Assembly (NCBI RefSeq): GCF_933775445.1
Contig: NC_065874.1
Location: 10,373,001-10,437,000 of the forward strand
Direction: 5' to 3'
Length of the DNA: 64,000 bases
From: Argentina anserina
Taxonomy: Eukaryota; Streptophyta; Magnoliopsida; Rosales; Rosaceae
Made by a program: the position numbers and the translations under genes. This document shows, piece after piece, positions 38,090 through 51,462 of this stretch; the first letter of the stretch is position 1, and each line of letters starts with the position of its first letter. The notes under the pieces were generated by a model. The model was not told where the DNA came from, did not search any database, and was given only the letters and a program-made list of their open reading frames with translations.

Positions 38090-41000
38090 GTAATAAAACT
38101 ACTCCACTCTTAAATTCCAACTCGGAAAGAGTACGGACGTATATACAGTGTGGTAACAATATTACAACTGGCTTCGATCGATACTTATGAATGAAGGGGT
38201 CATTCGATATTATATATACAGTACGGACGCACGTTATTTTCTTTCGGCTGAGTTTCGATCATGTTACTCAATCTTTGAACTTTTGATAGAGATGGCAGTT
38301 AGAAACTTAGAACTAGTCAATTGCTGGTACTGCATAGTCCATGCCATGAAAATGAGCTAGCCAGCGTACCAAACTACCAATCGTATAGTTATAATAGTTT
38401 GAAAACAAGATAATAATCGTTATAGTCTTTTCGATCGTTCTATGTTTTGATTATGACTTAAGGACTTTTTCCAATGACCTTGTTACAGAAATTGTTAATC
38501 TTCATTATTTCGAGATTCTCTCACTCCACCTTTATACATCTATCTCAATAAAAATCGAACTCATAACTTGTGAAACGTTGGAATTATAATTTACAAACTC
38601 ATCAACGACCAGATTCTTTTAATTATTTTTTTCGCACATGTTTAATTCAATAATTTATTCTGCGGTACCTATATCGACTAAGAAGAAAAGTCTATACCTT
38701 ATCAAAACCACACAGAATACTTTTTGAAAAGAACTATCTAAGCTACGTACGTGCATGCATATTTGGAACAAGTAAAGTTAATTAATTAAATCCCAAGACC
38801 CTAGTCATTCAAAAGCCTGAACTTTTTTCACAAGGAATTACTTCATTAATTTCTAATTGATTAATTTCCGCTTTTGCATGCAGAGACGTAAGTAGAAGTT
38901 TCGTTGCCTGAGACTAAAAATTTTGTTTCTCAAAAAGCATACACCAAATGACGCAGGAAAGCACATAGATCGTTCTATTATTTGTCTACCACATATGAAT
39001 GATTCTCCTAAAAGCACAGAGGCCACGTATAGGCCCCATATATATAGTACAGTTTCTGGAAATGTTACTAATGATCGATCTGATTGATTGAGGTGGGAAA
39101 TATGAGCTGGATGCATGCAACTTACAAATTTATAATCAGTAACAATTATTTTTGTACAGTCACATAACAAGAAATAAACTGTACACTTTTGCGCACCGTT
39201 TACAATTATTGACACTGATCGATTGTGACTTGTGACCATCCTCTAGCATTCAATTCTAGACACCATTTGGGTATTGGTATTCCTTCAATTATACGTACGT
39301 CTGGAATAGAAACCGGAGCAAAGATACTGAGTTAACTTGGGTGGGGTGCATTAAAGCTTCTATAGGTGGTTTTGATAGATATCCTAGCTAGGCAAAATCT
39401 TATTTAAATCTTAGTGCCCAGTTGTCTAAAAATGAGATTCTAAATGTTTCGGATAGCTACCAAACCAACCAGTCATGCATGCAGATCTGCCTATCTGAGT
39501 TTGATGTATTTGACCGTGAACTTCCCATGAATTATTCGATTATTATGATCCGAACTGAGAACAATCTTCAACTGGCTGGTTAAAACCTAGGTACGTTCTA
39601 GTGTTCTACGTACCTCTTTCTCAGCTGTCAAGTCCCAGTTTGGCAGTTTCCCGACGAGTAGAAATGACACTATGAAAGCTCTCCTTCAGTTTTTGCACAA
39701 GTCACTAGCTCTGTGACACCGCCAATCACCAAATAAAGAAATTAGAAGTAACTAATAGCCTCACATATATGCATCTAGTTTGCTACCATCCTATCGATAT
39801 TGTAATACATGATAATGACGGTGTGTCTAGTTCTCACTTGTTTAACGATTGGTGAGAAATCAGTATCAAATTGCATATTGATACAGTATTTGCCAAGAAT
39901 TCATCTTAACGCAAGAAACAAGACAGTCAAAAACTCAAAATATGGTGTTTACTTGACCACGCACATCCATCCACATGGCCACGGGGCATCCAACATTTAT
40001 GATGATTCGTTTACATTCTGGGACCTTTAAGTTGAAATAATGTATCTTCTAAATGTTCATACAAGGTCGTTCATCTTCGTCTTAGCTGTAACCACAATTT
40101 TTGTCATATAGAGAGTTACAGACAACCATGTGTACCTAAATTCTTGTCATATGGACAACCATATGTACCTAAATAAAAGATAGCATGATGCAAAAACATT
40201 AAAAGTAAAAGAAGATGTGCAAGCATATATACTTAAAATGACAAGTAAAGTAACTAATAGAGTCACATGAACTACATACGAACATTGTAAATCAATTGAA
40301 AACTGTTATCGACGTACATGCATATGATAGTATGATGGGTACCTACTAGAAATTCAAATGCTAGCATAGAACTCTCAACAATTAGAACCAATATGCTTCT
40401 GGCAAAAAAGGGACTAGACATAAGAATTAGCATCGACCCTTGTCCCACATTCAAATCCATATTTAAGAGGGTGGAAATTTATGGCTCGCATGGTGGTTGA
40501 ACGAGTTAATCAACTAGATGAAGAAAGCAAAGATAAATTGTACACTAGCGATGGTAAAAAACCTACCACAATCACATTCATATTCGAAGAGAAGATTACT
40601 GTGATAAATATTACAAATCTGTAAAACGCATGGAATGGCGGAATATAAGAAATTTCATTATAAGAAAATATATTAGTATATTAGTCACCGGTTCAGACCT
40701 TCAGCCCTCGGGTTCTATAGTCAGACTAGTCACTGGTTCAGACTGGCCGGAGTTGCCGCCAGAAGCAGGTGAGGTTTGACCAGCAGACTACAGTTGACTT
40801 TTCCAACGAAATCAACAACAAATAAAGTAAATGCTCATTCTTACCGACTACCGGGTTCGTCATTCACTCTGTTTCTTCTATTTTCCATTGTAAAATTATA
40901 GAAGATTTCCTGACACCCTTTCGTGTCTTCCTCCTCTTCTGTCAGTTCTGTGTTTCAGAAACCCATAAGAAATGCTTCTTCTCCGTGTCATTATCTTAAA

Positions 41001-41191
41001 CCCCGAAAGCCTCCCTTTTTGAATTGCTCTCTATCTGTTTGTCCTTTTCACCAAGTACCCAACCACTGCCCTCCTTTTGCTTGTGTTTCTCTAACTCGCT
41101 CTCTCTTTGATCAAATAATTGTCGGGTTTCTTTATGCATGCGAGAGTTGTTGTTTGAGGTTTGAGACTTTTGAGTTGATTGTAAAGCGAAA

Positions 41192-44100
41192 ATGGGGTTC
41201 GTGATCTCGAACACGAGAACTGGTTTGGTAACTGCTGTTGGGTTCCTGTTGTTGATTTGCTTCACTGGGTTTGAGACTCATGCTCAACTGCTTCCTCTAC
41301 AAGAAGGTAAAGTGCTATAATTCCATCTTTCTCGCTTTAAACTGGGAACTTTCTTCTGGGTTTGTGAAGATAATGGGTTAGATTCAACATTGTAACTGTA
41401 GTGGACATATTGCATTGCTTTACCAGTTGGTTGTGGTAACTGCTCTGTTTAGTGGCTGAATTTTGTACCCTCTTTCTCTATTGTTATCTATCTATCCATC
41501 TCATCTGTGACTGCTCTGTTTTGTTTTCTATATATGTAGCCAAGCTGTGTTGGGTTTTTGAAAATTTAGACCTTTTCTCTTCTGGGTTCCATTCTAACAT
41601 CATTCAACAACTCTGAATTTGCTATTCTCTTTGTTATTCTACTCATTCAAAACCGCTACCTAATTACATTAAAAGCTTTATAGCAAAATTATTACAAAAA
41701 AAAAAAAACAGAACAGAGAAATTGACACCGCTGTGAATTTGAATATTTGATAAATGATAGCCCTTGAGCATTTCTACAAGATCTTTTCAACATTGGGACC
41801 AAGAAGGATCTCTACGGAGATGGTAAATTTTTCGTGTTGATATTTTTAACCCACATACAATTCTTGATCTTGTTGATGAAGATGAATATCATATGTAGCC
41901 AGAATCTCAGTTCCAGTTTTTAACTGAGCAGTGTCAAATGTCGCGTTTTCCTCTTGGTGAAAACAAAATCTTGTTGTGTGATTAGTGATGTTGTTCTCTT
42001 CTGTCCTCTGTACCGTGTTGAATTATGTAATTTGCTGGGCATGACAGGCGGGATATTTAATTGTTCTTTGAAGCTTCTCCCAGTTGGGGTTCTATGAATT
42101 AAGTATTTCAATAAAACCATGTCATGAGGGCCATAGTTGTCCATTTATGTTATTACAAGTTGCAGAATGCCAGAATGAGCAGTAAAGGCTATATCTTTGT
42201 TGCTATGGTTGGTACACATGCCATGAATAACAAAATAAGAACATTTGTTTTTTTTTTTTTGGATTTTCCTATGATAATCAGGATTTTTAATCTTATATAG
42301 GTGTAATAATTAGTGTTATATTAGAGAGAGTTATCTGGTTGTTAGCCAGCAAATATAGTATAGTAGATGTCTACATCCAGATGGATAAGTCTGAGTTTTT
42401 TTTTTGAAAGGGATGATGAGTCTGAGTTTAGAATAAGGTAATTATTGATTTATTAGCATAACTTTTATAGAAAACACAGGGTTAGGTTGATGATGAATTC
42501 TTATGGGTGTGGAATATGTTGACTGGCAGAAAATATTAAATGCGTTTACATGGCTGGTTTTCCTTTGCTATAAAGCTGTAACTGCCTAGCATTGACTGTA
42601 TTTTCTGGCTTATAATCAAGAATCAAGTATAATGAATGGTAAGACCTAAAGAAAAGAAAGATATTATCTTCTTTTATTTTATTTTATTTTATTGTTGACT
42701 AGATATATATCTAATTTTGTAGTAGATATGAATTTCACAGTTGAGTAGGTGCTGGTTTCAATCTTGAGTCCTTGACAATGTATATATATTTATGTTTCTT
42801 TAAGGTATAATTTGGATTTAAAAATAGGAAAACTTGGGTTCGACTTGGCATGTTTTGACCAAAAGAGAAATTGGGGTCTGATGAGCAGTTTAGTAGGTTA
42901 GGTGTGTCCAGTTAACTCGTAAGTATAATATGTAATGTTTAACTTGGGTATGATGAGCAGTTTACTACTACCTAAATTAATTTATAAATTATTAATTTAT
43001 CTACTAATTGATTGGCACATGACAGTGAAAGCTCTTGAAACGATATCCCAGAAACTCCAGAATTCTTTTTGGAACAACATCAGCCAAAGTTCTTGCCAAA
43101 ATGTTGGTTCAAGCTTTAATAAGAATATCACGGATGACTTTCGAAGCAATGTCACCTGCGACTGTACTTTTGCAAACAACACTTGTCATGTCACAATCAT
43201 GTAGGATATCGTTCCCTTGATGTTGCTTCACTGCTGAAAATTATCAGACTAATCAAATTTGGTTTATTCTTAATTAATCTTTTCCATTTACTGATTTTAT
43301 TTGAATGTATGTTTGACAGAGAGATGAAGGGTCTAAATTTAACTGGAATTCTACCAGAGGAATTTGGAAATCTTACACATTTACAGGAACTGTAAGTGAG
43401 TTTTTGATGTTTATATTGATGGATCATGTAAAGCTTAATTCTTTCAAATACTTCACCCCTCATTTGTTTAATGTGAATTACTCACTTTGATGAAGATAAA
43501 TAGCCGTCAATGTTAGAATATTTCCCTGTTCTCAAACTACTTTTAGAGTAAACTCTCACCGTCAAGAATAGCACCTGTTAATCTACTGTCCATTTAGAAA
43601 TGACAGACTATGCCTTTTTTTGTTGTTGTTGAAAACAGTGATCTCACTCGTAACTACATCAATGGATCAATTCCTACAGGCATATCTCGTGCCCCTCTTC
43701 GGATTCTGTTAGTGATTACATTCTTCTTTTTTTCTTTTCTTTAGCCGGAGGTGTTCATAAGTTGATAGCTTTTAACATATAACTAATGGTATGCTGCAGG
43801 TCTCTTTTAGGAAATCGACTAAGTGGTTCTATTCCAAAGGAAATTGGTGACATTGCTACTCTCACTGATCTGTAAGTAAGAATGTTACCAACTTATTTCC
43901 CCAATTTTTATTGAAACGGACTCATTTACCTAAAATTTGAAGCTCAAGAATATGTACTTACTGAAACTGCAACTTTTAGTGTGTTGGAAGATAATCAACT
44001 TGAAGGGCCTCTTCCTGAAAACCTTGGGAGCTTGAGTTCCTTGAGTCGACTGTAAGATTTCTCCTCATGCTATGTTACATGCAATCTTTTTTTCTTTTTT

Positions 44101-47100
44101 TTTTAGATTCTGAAAAAAAATCCGGAAAAATTAAATATTTACAAAGATAATTATAACAAAAATTCTAAGAGGAATGTATATCCGTGTTTGAAGAATTCAG
44201 TACTATGGTGAAAAAAAAACTGCACATTGTATATATATATATGGAGAATATTACCTTATTTACGATTAACATCACCACCCTTTGGATTTGGTAACTGATA
44301 TGTTTTCTCTATCAGCCTAATGTTTATGCCTACCTCCTCTTTGTATTCTATACAGCCTTCTTTCTGCGAACAACTTTACAGGAAAAATTCCAGAATCATT
44401 TGGAAATCTAAAGAACTTAACAGATATGTAAGTGATACTTTTAGCCAATAGGTGCATATCTTTGATTTTGGAATGTGGAATTCTCATTGTGATATGCTGC
44501 TGCAGTAGGATAGATGGCAGCCGAATCTCAGGGAAAATGCCTACTTTTATTGGAAACTGGACCAAACTTGACAGGCTGTCAGTATTCTCATTACTATGCA
44601 TCTTCCATCTTCATGCTTAGTATAAATTAAATTTTAACTGTCGGTTATTTTATATTGCTGTCCTCTGAACAAATTAATATTCGCAGGGATATGCAAGGCA
44701 CATCCATGGAGGGCCCCATTCCTTCCACCATATCTTTGCTGACAAATTTAACTGAATTGTGAGACTAACACCTTCTCTATCTAGTAACTACATTTTCAGG
44801 GTAGTTATCTGATGCCGTGGTGCATGATTACTAATGGAAAATCTAAATATGAATATTTGTGTGTTTTTTTTCTTCTCTCAGGAGGATATCTGACTTGAAT
44901 GAATCAAGTATGCCGTTTCCTAATTTGGAAGATCTGAAAATTTTGGAAAGAGTGTGAGTAGATGAATTGATATCACAGAAGTTTACTACAATAATTGATT
45001 ATATGTATTGTAATCCTCACAAGCATTGTAACATACTGAATATCTGGTTTCATCTACCTGCCTTAGGATTCTGAGAAATTGCTCAATTACTGGTTCTATC
45101 CCTGCCTACATTGGGGAGCTGACAAAATTAAAGGAATTGTAAGTGCTTACAATCAGCCTATATTGGTGAAATACTTGGTCTTGGTTTTAACAAGTGGTTA
45201 ATTTTATGATATATATTCTGGTCAACAGTGATCTCACTTGTAACTACATCAATGCTTGATCTTTGAACAATCTGTATAATTTTGTGAAACCATTTTTTTG
45301 TATATCTTGTTCCTTGATGACAACCATTTTCAGAATCCAGGACTGAACGGCTGCAGTATGTTCCACGTTTCATAACAAACCAACTGTTTATTCCTTTTAC
45401 TTTCTTTTTTGCAAGGCTATCGATCATTCAATTGAAAGTTGTTTTTTTGCACACTAATCGAGTAGCTTAACGATGAATCTAACTTTGTAATCTCAAGAAA
45501 GCAACTGTTTATTCTTCTCTAATATACTAATCTACTCTTTTCTAGGCTCATATATTTCACCTTTTCTTCTTACAGGGACCTGAGCTTTAACAAGTTGACA
45601 GGTGAAGTACCAACGACTGTTGAGAATCTTGACAGTTTAGATTACATGTAAGTATATAAAGGGAGCATGAGTTAGTTTTGTACGATTATTGTTATTTATA
45701 TATTTTTTCAGTTAGCTGTATCGCTTGTTTGATTGACTCTAAGATTTATGGGGCAGGTTTTTGACCAACAATTTACTGACTGGAGATGTATCAAGCTGGA
45801 TATTGAACAACAAAAATAAGTTGTAAGTCCTCTTCTCTAATATACTAATCTACTTTTTCTTCATTGTTTTTTTTTCTGGATTCATATGTAGCTTTCATAT
45901 ATTCTTCTGTACACATTTATTTTCGAGATGCGGCATTTTCTTTTCTAGTCTATTTTGAAGGTAAGTGCTAACATTGTCATTCACTGTTCCAGTGATTTGT
46001 CTTACAACAATTTTAGCGGATCACCCGCAGTTAGTTGTCAACAGTTACCAGTGTAAGCTCATATCTAAAGCCTCTCCTAATGCTAAGTTCTATCTGTAAG
46101 TATTATATGCTACTCATAATGTCATAGATCATCTACTAACTCCCTTCACTATCAAACAGGAATTTAATATCTAGCTTTTCATCTCCAGAAAGCTTGTAAG
46201 GTTCTTTTCTCAGTGTTTCTTTTTCTCATCGAAATTTACGTGAACATATGGTTGACTTTTTTTTTTTCAAAAAATAGGTGGTGCTTGCAGAAGGACCTCC
46301 CTTGTTCCACAAAACCCAAACGTGAGTTTACTGTGGATTCATTATGATTTTGCTTCATGGTTCTTCAAGTTGGAACAGCTTGAGAATCCAATTGTATTTG
46401 GCCCTGATTGGTGTCATCTCTAATACAACTTCCATTACATGTGCAGACTATTCTATGTTTATTAATTGTGGGGGGAGTAAGATGGACTATGATGGTAAGC
46501 AGTATGAAGATGACTCGAGCCCTGGGGGGCCGTCAGACTTCTTTTCCTCATCCGAGAGATGGGGTTATAGCAGTACAGGGATTTACCTGGGGAATACTAA
46601 TGCATATTTTAAAGCAACAAACACATCGTCTCTTAATGTAAATGATTCAGATTTTTATCAAACTGCTCGCCTAGCCCCAGTCTCTCTTAAGTATTATGGC
46701 CTTTGCATGCTTAAGGGTCCTTACAAAGTGCAGCTCCACTTTGCTGAAATAATGTATACAAATAATGAGACCTTCACTGGGATTGGGAAGCGCATATTTG
46801 ATGTGTCAATTCAAGTGAGTATAGTTGAATCCGGTTTATTACCATTGTTTTTTATATTCTCGGCTGTTCTTACAAGATTTAGTATGGATTTGATAGAGTT
46901 TATTTGTTTGAAACTACACAAATTTTAATTTGAAATTATGTGCAGGGGAATTTGGTTTTGGAGGATTTCAATATTATGAAGGAAGCGGGTGGTGCTGGTA
47001 TAGGCATTGTCAAAGAATTTGATGTCCTTGTTTATGGTAGCACTCTAGAAATCCACTTATACTGGAAAGGAAAAGGAACTACTGCAATACCTGATAGAGG

Positions 47101-49794
47101 TGTCTATGGACCTCTTATATCTGCAATTACAGTGACACCAAGTAAGTTTCACTCAAGCCATAGATTGTTATCTTCTATCTGTTTATGTATTATAAGACTT
47201 ACTCTTTCCTGTGCAGATTTTAAGGTTGATATTGGTGGAGGGGGGCTATCTGCTGGAGCTATAGCTGGCATTGTAGTAGCATCATCATTTGTGGTTGTCA
47301 TATTGATTTTGGCATTCCTTCGATATATGGGTTGCTTGGGGGGAAAGGACCTTGAAGATAAAGGTAACAATAATCTTCTAATTCAAAAATCTTCTGTATT
47401 GGATCAATTCCTGCAAGTAGGAATTCTTCTCGGCATGTTAACTCAATTCACGCTAAAAAGGTTGACACTAAACAAAAGTTCCAGGTAAGAAAATATCATG
47501 CTTTGTTTGTAAACTATGGAAATGGAGAAAGGACTACTAAATTAACAAATTAGTTCTATTGATTTAGGTCTCTAATTTTAAGTTTTGCTCAAAATGTACA
47601 TTCATTCTCCAACTTCAAGTATACATATTAAACCCTGTAAACTAGAAATAAGTAGGCTTGAGCATTGAAAGTGTTGAGCTGAGGACTCAAACTAAAATTG
47701 TGATGCCATGGGCAATTATAAGACCAAAAAGCTTAGGCTGGTTAGATATGAGTCATGATGTGTATTAAACTAGCAGTATGTCTGCTAATTTCGACTATGT
47801 TTTGCTCATGCACTGCCTGTGGAAAGACATGAATTTAGAGTGAAAAAAAATTCTCATAAAGAATCGGTCTGGTCAGCATTGGCCTACACATCACCATAGG
47901 CAAAAAAGAAAAAAAAATTGCTTTATTGTCTTCTGTCTGTTTTCCATGCAATGGTTAGCTAAAATCTTTCTTTTTGCAGAACTGCGTGGGCTAGATTTAC
48001 AAACTGGTTATTTCACTTTAAGACAAATCAAAGCTGCCACTGGTAACTTCGATCCTTCAAATAAGATAGGTGAAGGAGGTTTTGGGCCTGTTTACAAGGT
48101 AAGGTTTACGTCTGAATATCAAATTTATAGAAAGAGTAGACATATTCTGAATTAAGCTTTGCTTGATCTTAGGGGGTACTATCAGATGGTGCTGTAATTG
48201 CAGTTAAGCAGCTCTCATCTAAATCAAAGCAAGGGAACCGTGAATTTGTTAATGAGATAGGCATGATATCTGCTTTGCAACACCCAAATCTCGTGAGGCT
48301 TTTTGGTTGCTGTATCGAAGGAAACCAGTTGTTGCTTATATATGAATACATGGAAAACAACAGTCTTGCCCGCGCACTTTTTGGTAAAGGCTGCAACATT
48401 ATTAGCAGAATATTAAATCAAAGTTTTGTACTTGATGTTATGTATCCATAACTGTAGGCCGTGAGGAGCAACGGTTACATTTGGACTGGAAAACTAGAAA
48501 GATGATATGCATCGGGATAGCGAGAGGACTGGCTTATCTTCATGAAGAATCAAGGTTGAAAATTGTTCACAGGGATATAAAAGCAACCAATGTCCTGCTT
48601 GATAAGGATCTGAATGCCAAAATATCTGACTTTGGTTTAGCGAAGCTGGACGAAGAAGAGAACACACACATCAGCACTCGAATAGCTGGAACAATGTGAG
48701 CACTCTCTCATATCCTTCTTCTTCCCTAAGATGTAGTCTTAGTATGGCTTTGTATCATTTATGTTGTTCTAGGTTTAAAATTTAAACAAGCAACACGACT
48801 GTAATGAGTTGCTGCTGGGTAATTAAAATTGCACTCCCTAGTATTGCTAAGTACCTTTATACTTTCATTTAGAGAGTTCTTATACTTCTCTTAGCCTTCA
48901 TCTGTTGATGGTTAACTTCACTATGCTCACTGGTTGGAGGTATTTACTATTTCTACAGAGGCTATATGGCACCTGAATATGCAATGAGGGGGTACTTGAC
49001 TGACAAAGCAGATGTGTACAGTTTTGGTATCGTTACCTTGGAAATAGTCAGCGGAAAGAGCAACACAGGTTACAGACCAAAGGAGGAGTATGTGTATCTA
49101 CTTGATGGGGTAAGCTTCTTTTACATTCTGTAATTTTCAGAGGTTTTGTTTGTCCACTCTTCATGCAAGTAGTTATACTTGTTGCACTTAAAGTAAGCAG
49201 AAATTTTGTGAAATTAAGTGTACTTTAAAAATGGTTTTAAGTGGTTAAACACTCAAACAACACATCCCGTACAATAGTTTTTCATCTTTTACATCCACAT
49301 ACCATTGAGTTCATGGTAAATTTTCACTTGGTTATATTCAGAAGATGACCAAAGTTTTTGTTTTGTAGGCCTATGTCCTGCAAGAGCAAGGAAATATGCT
49401 AGAACTTGTAGATCCAGATCTCAGTTCAAACTACAACAAAGAAGAGGCATTGACAATGCTTAACTTGGCCCTCTTATGCACCAATCCATCTCCGACTCTC
49501 AGGCCACCCATGTCATCCGTCGTAAGCATGCTTGAAGGTAAAAGTCCCATTCGAGCACCATTAATCAAGCGTGGCTCGATGGAGCAGGATGCAAGATTCA
49601 AAGCCTTTGAGAGACTATCACAAGACAGCCAAACATATGTATCAAGCTTCTCGCAAGATAGTCATGTTAGAGGAGCATCAATGGAAGGTCCATGGATTGA
49701 TTCTTCAGTTTCTCTCACCGGTAAGGATGAGTCCCATGTACATTCTTCAACAAGCACGGTGATCAAGGATGTGCATGATGTAAACTTACAGTGA
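41192..49794 (+). CDS. LRR-VIII-2 receptor-like kinase with malectin domain, RLK4
   Basis: Complete gene of 24 exons, 3069 nt, 1022 residues. Exons: 41192-41306 (signal peptide, [15 protein letters not shown]), 43026-43200, LRR exons 43320-43391, 43639-43707, 43800-43871, 43980-44051, 44356-44427, 44506-44577, 44687-44758, 44882-44953, 45067-45138, 45576-45647, 45757-45822 and 45993-46052, linkers 46160-46195 and 46278-46321, malectin 46447-46814 and 46946-47141, membrane helix 47217-47363 ([20 protein letters not shown]), kinase 47980-48098, 48173-48383, 48458-48695, 48959-49109 and 49369-49794. Kinase motifs: [40 protein letters not shown]. All exon phases join and no stop was met. The exon plan is the same as in RLK2/RLK3, but introns and ectodomain are clearly diverged, so it is an older paralog. 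The role is inferred from the family; a ligand cannot be read from sequence. Confidence 0.94.
45224..45258 (+). pseudogene. Relic of an LRR exon inside intron 11 of RLK4
   Basis: The acceptor-like 'aacag' followed by 'tgatctcacttgtaactac' and 'atcaatg' repeats the start of RLK4 exon 4 (43639 onward) with one mismatch in about 26 bases. It then diverges and would hit TGA at 45256-45258 in the exon phase. It cannot replace an exon. Confidence 0.75.
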
Positions 49795-50217
49795 AGACAT
49801 GTTTGGTTAGAGGTTAAGGTTCTGAATTTCTTTATCAATTGGATTTGGTCCAAATTATCCTGTAAATGGGTAGGGTTAACTAGATTATTTAAGATTTGTT
49901 GAATGAATGAACCTGGGATAGATAGGTTCCTGCCAATTAGTAATGGATTGCTGAGTTTCTTGTTCGGTATCAATTATTTGTACAATTGAAACGCAAAATT
50001 TCCTTGGAAGTATTTTTTAGTGTTGGCTTTTCAAGCCTGATAGTACTCATGTAAGATTGTTGGGATATGCTTTCCTAGTGGATACGGATTTGCTTTCCTA
50101 GTGGATACGGATTTGCTTTCCTTGTTACTCAAGACACACTGATACCTCTATGAACCTCCCAGGGTTGGTTATTCCAAGCCCTAATTGGTCTGCTAACTAT
50201 TCGATTTGCTTATAACA
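49795..50217. other. RLK4 3' flank
   Basis: About 420 bp with the likely RLK4 3' UTR and a short tandem repeat near its end. No gene seen. Confidence 0.6.
50068..50121. repeat. 23 bp tandem repeat, 2.4 copies
   Basis: The unit beginning 'tgctttcctagtggatacgg' starts at 50068 and 50091, with a partial third copy at 50114. It lies just upstream of the TFIIA-like copy. Confidence 0.9.
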
Positions 50218-50889
50218 ATGACGACGACAAGGACTAGGGGTGTCTACCTCAGTGTTATCAAGGATGTGATCAACAAGGTCAGGCCACAGTTCGTCAATGG
50301 CCCTGGAGAAAACATACTCATGCAGCTTCAAGCAAATTGGGAGACCAAGGTGATGCAAGCCGGTGTTGTTGGTGCACCTGCTGTTGATCTCAATGTACTA
50401 GTGTTCCCCCGATCACCACCACAACCTCCGGTTCAACCACAACGGCAACAGCCTTTGCCGGGAACAGGCAACCCTACCGGAATGTCACACATGCAACCTC
50501 CTTATCTTGGTACGACCTCTCAAACACGGCAGACGGCTGGTGGGGGGTTGATACCCGGGCTTAGTGGAGGGAGCAGTAGTAATACCTCTGTGAAGGTAGA
50601 AGGTGTGAAGGTAGAAGGGGGTGTTAAGCCACCATGGAATATAGACGTTGAGCCATTATTGAATTATGAAGACATTGATCCATCATTGAACGAAGACGAC
50701 GGCGACGAAGATTTGGATGATGTGGAGGAGGGAGAGGAGGAGCTGAACACCCAAAACTTGGTGTTGGCTCAGTTTGAGTAGGTGACACGCACTAAGAGCA
50801 AGTGGAAGTGCACTCTCAAGGATGGCATTATCCACATGAACAATAGGGATGTCCTCTTCAATAAGTTCACAGGAGAATTTGAATTCTGA
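50218..50889 (+). pseudogene. Intronless copy of TFIIA large subunit, with premature stop
   Basis: The product resembles the large (alpha/beta) subunit of general transcription factor TFIIA. It starts at ATG 50218 (MTTTRTRGVYLSVIKDVINK), has a P/Q/G-rich middle and an acidic tract (NEDDGDEDLDDVEEGEEEL). TAG at 50779-50781 stops it after 187 residues. The conserved C-terminal end (VTRTKSKWKCTLKDG, then DVLFNKFTGEFEF) follows in the same frame to TGA at 50887-50889. It has no intron although plant TFIIA-L genes do, and the middle is much shorter than usual, so a retrocopy is likely. No poly(A) tail or flanking duplication was seen. If expressed, it would give a protein lacking the C-terminal beta-barrel part. 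Confidence 0.82.
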
Positions 50890-51462
50890 TTTCTCATGAC
50901 CTTAATTAGTGTTGTCTTAGCAGAGCGAATCCGCTGTTTACCTATTTCATACCTTTTTTTTTCTGAATAGCTAGCTTGGCTTTGGTTTTTTCTTCTCTTT
51001 ATGTACAGAATGCCGAAACTAATTTTCACTCTATATCACAAGAAATCAGCCTGCATAATTGTGTAAATGTTTTATCACGTATGGAGGATCATTTATCATC
51101 ACAGCAAAATAACAAAAGATTAACAAGGGTTTATCCCATCCCATATTCCATGTCGTTACTCGTTACTCCTGCGCGACTATGTGCCCATCCTTTCAGATTG
51201 ATACAAATTGGCAAGCAAGTGGTGCAGTATTGAGGTGTCATACTACAACTTATCCGGCAGAACTACGCCTTCAATAATCTTCCGATTGTTGGCTAGTTGC
51301 ACTATCCAATCTCAACCACTTTTCCTTGTTTAGCATTCCAAGAAAGAAAGAAAGAAACTGTTGGTGACACATTATCATATCCCGCTTATAAACTGAACTT
51401 ACAGTTGAGTTGTAGTAGACCTTCATTCACTAGTCTTCCATCCCTTTTACAAATTCATCATC
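50890..51462. other. Spacer between two pseudogenes
   Basis: About 570 bp without a recognisable coding signal. It may hold remnants of the seipin-like gene's 5' region. Confidence 0.45.

Larger units (their letters stand above)
26529..39605. repeat. Duplicated segment, unit B (contains RLK3)
   Basis: Direct copy of unit A (9591-23610), offset about 17 kb at the kinase end. It covers the RLK3 3' flank, the whole gene and about 2.5 kb of upstream sequence. It has insertions that unit A lacks: about 33412-35985 in intron 2, and MITE-like sequences within 37460-38090. Edges are estimated by eye. Confidence 0.88.
37133..41191. other. Spacer between the divergent genes RLK3 and RLK4
   Basis: About 4 kb between two start codons that face away from each other, so it holds both promoters. 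The RLK3 side (to 39605) is the upstream part of unit B and includes the hairpin and MITEs. The RLK4 side (39606-41191) has no supported gene; a pyrimidine-rich stretch at 40915-41160 is a likely RLK4 5' leader. Confidence 0.6.

Noticed and set aside
39809..40460. Small frames between RLK3 and RLK4
   Set aside because: Low-complexity, no start context or domain, no counterpart in unit A.
50779..50781. Possible readthrough of the TFIIA-like TAG
   Set aside because: The copy is intronless and internally shortened; no readthrough context was seen.
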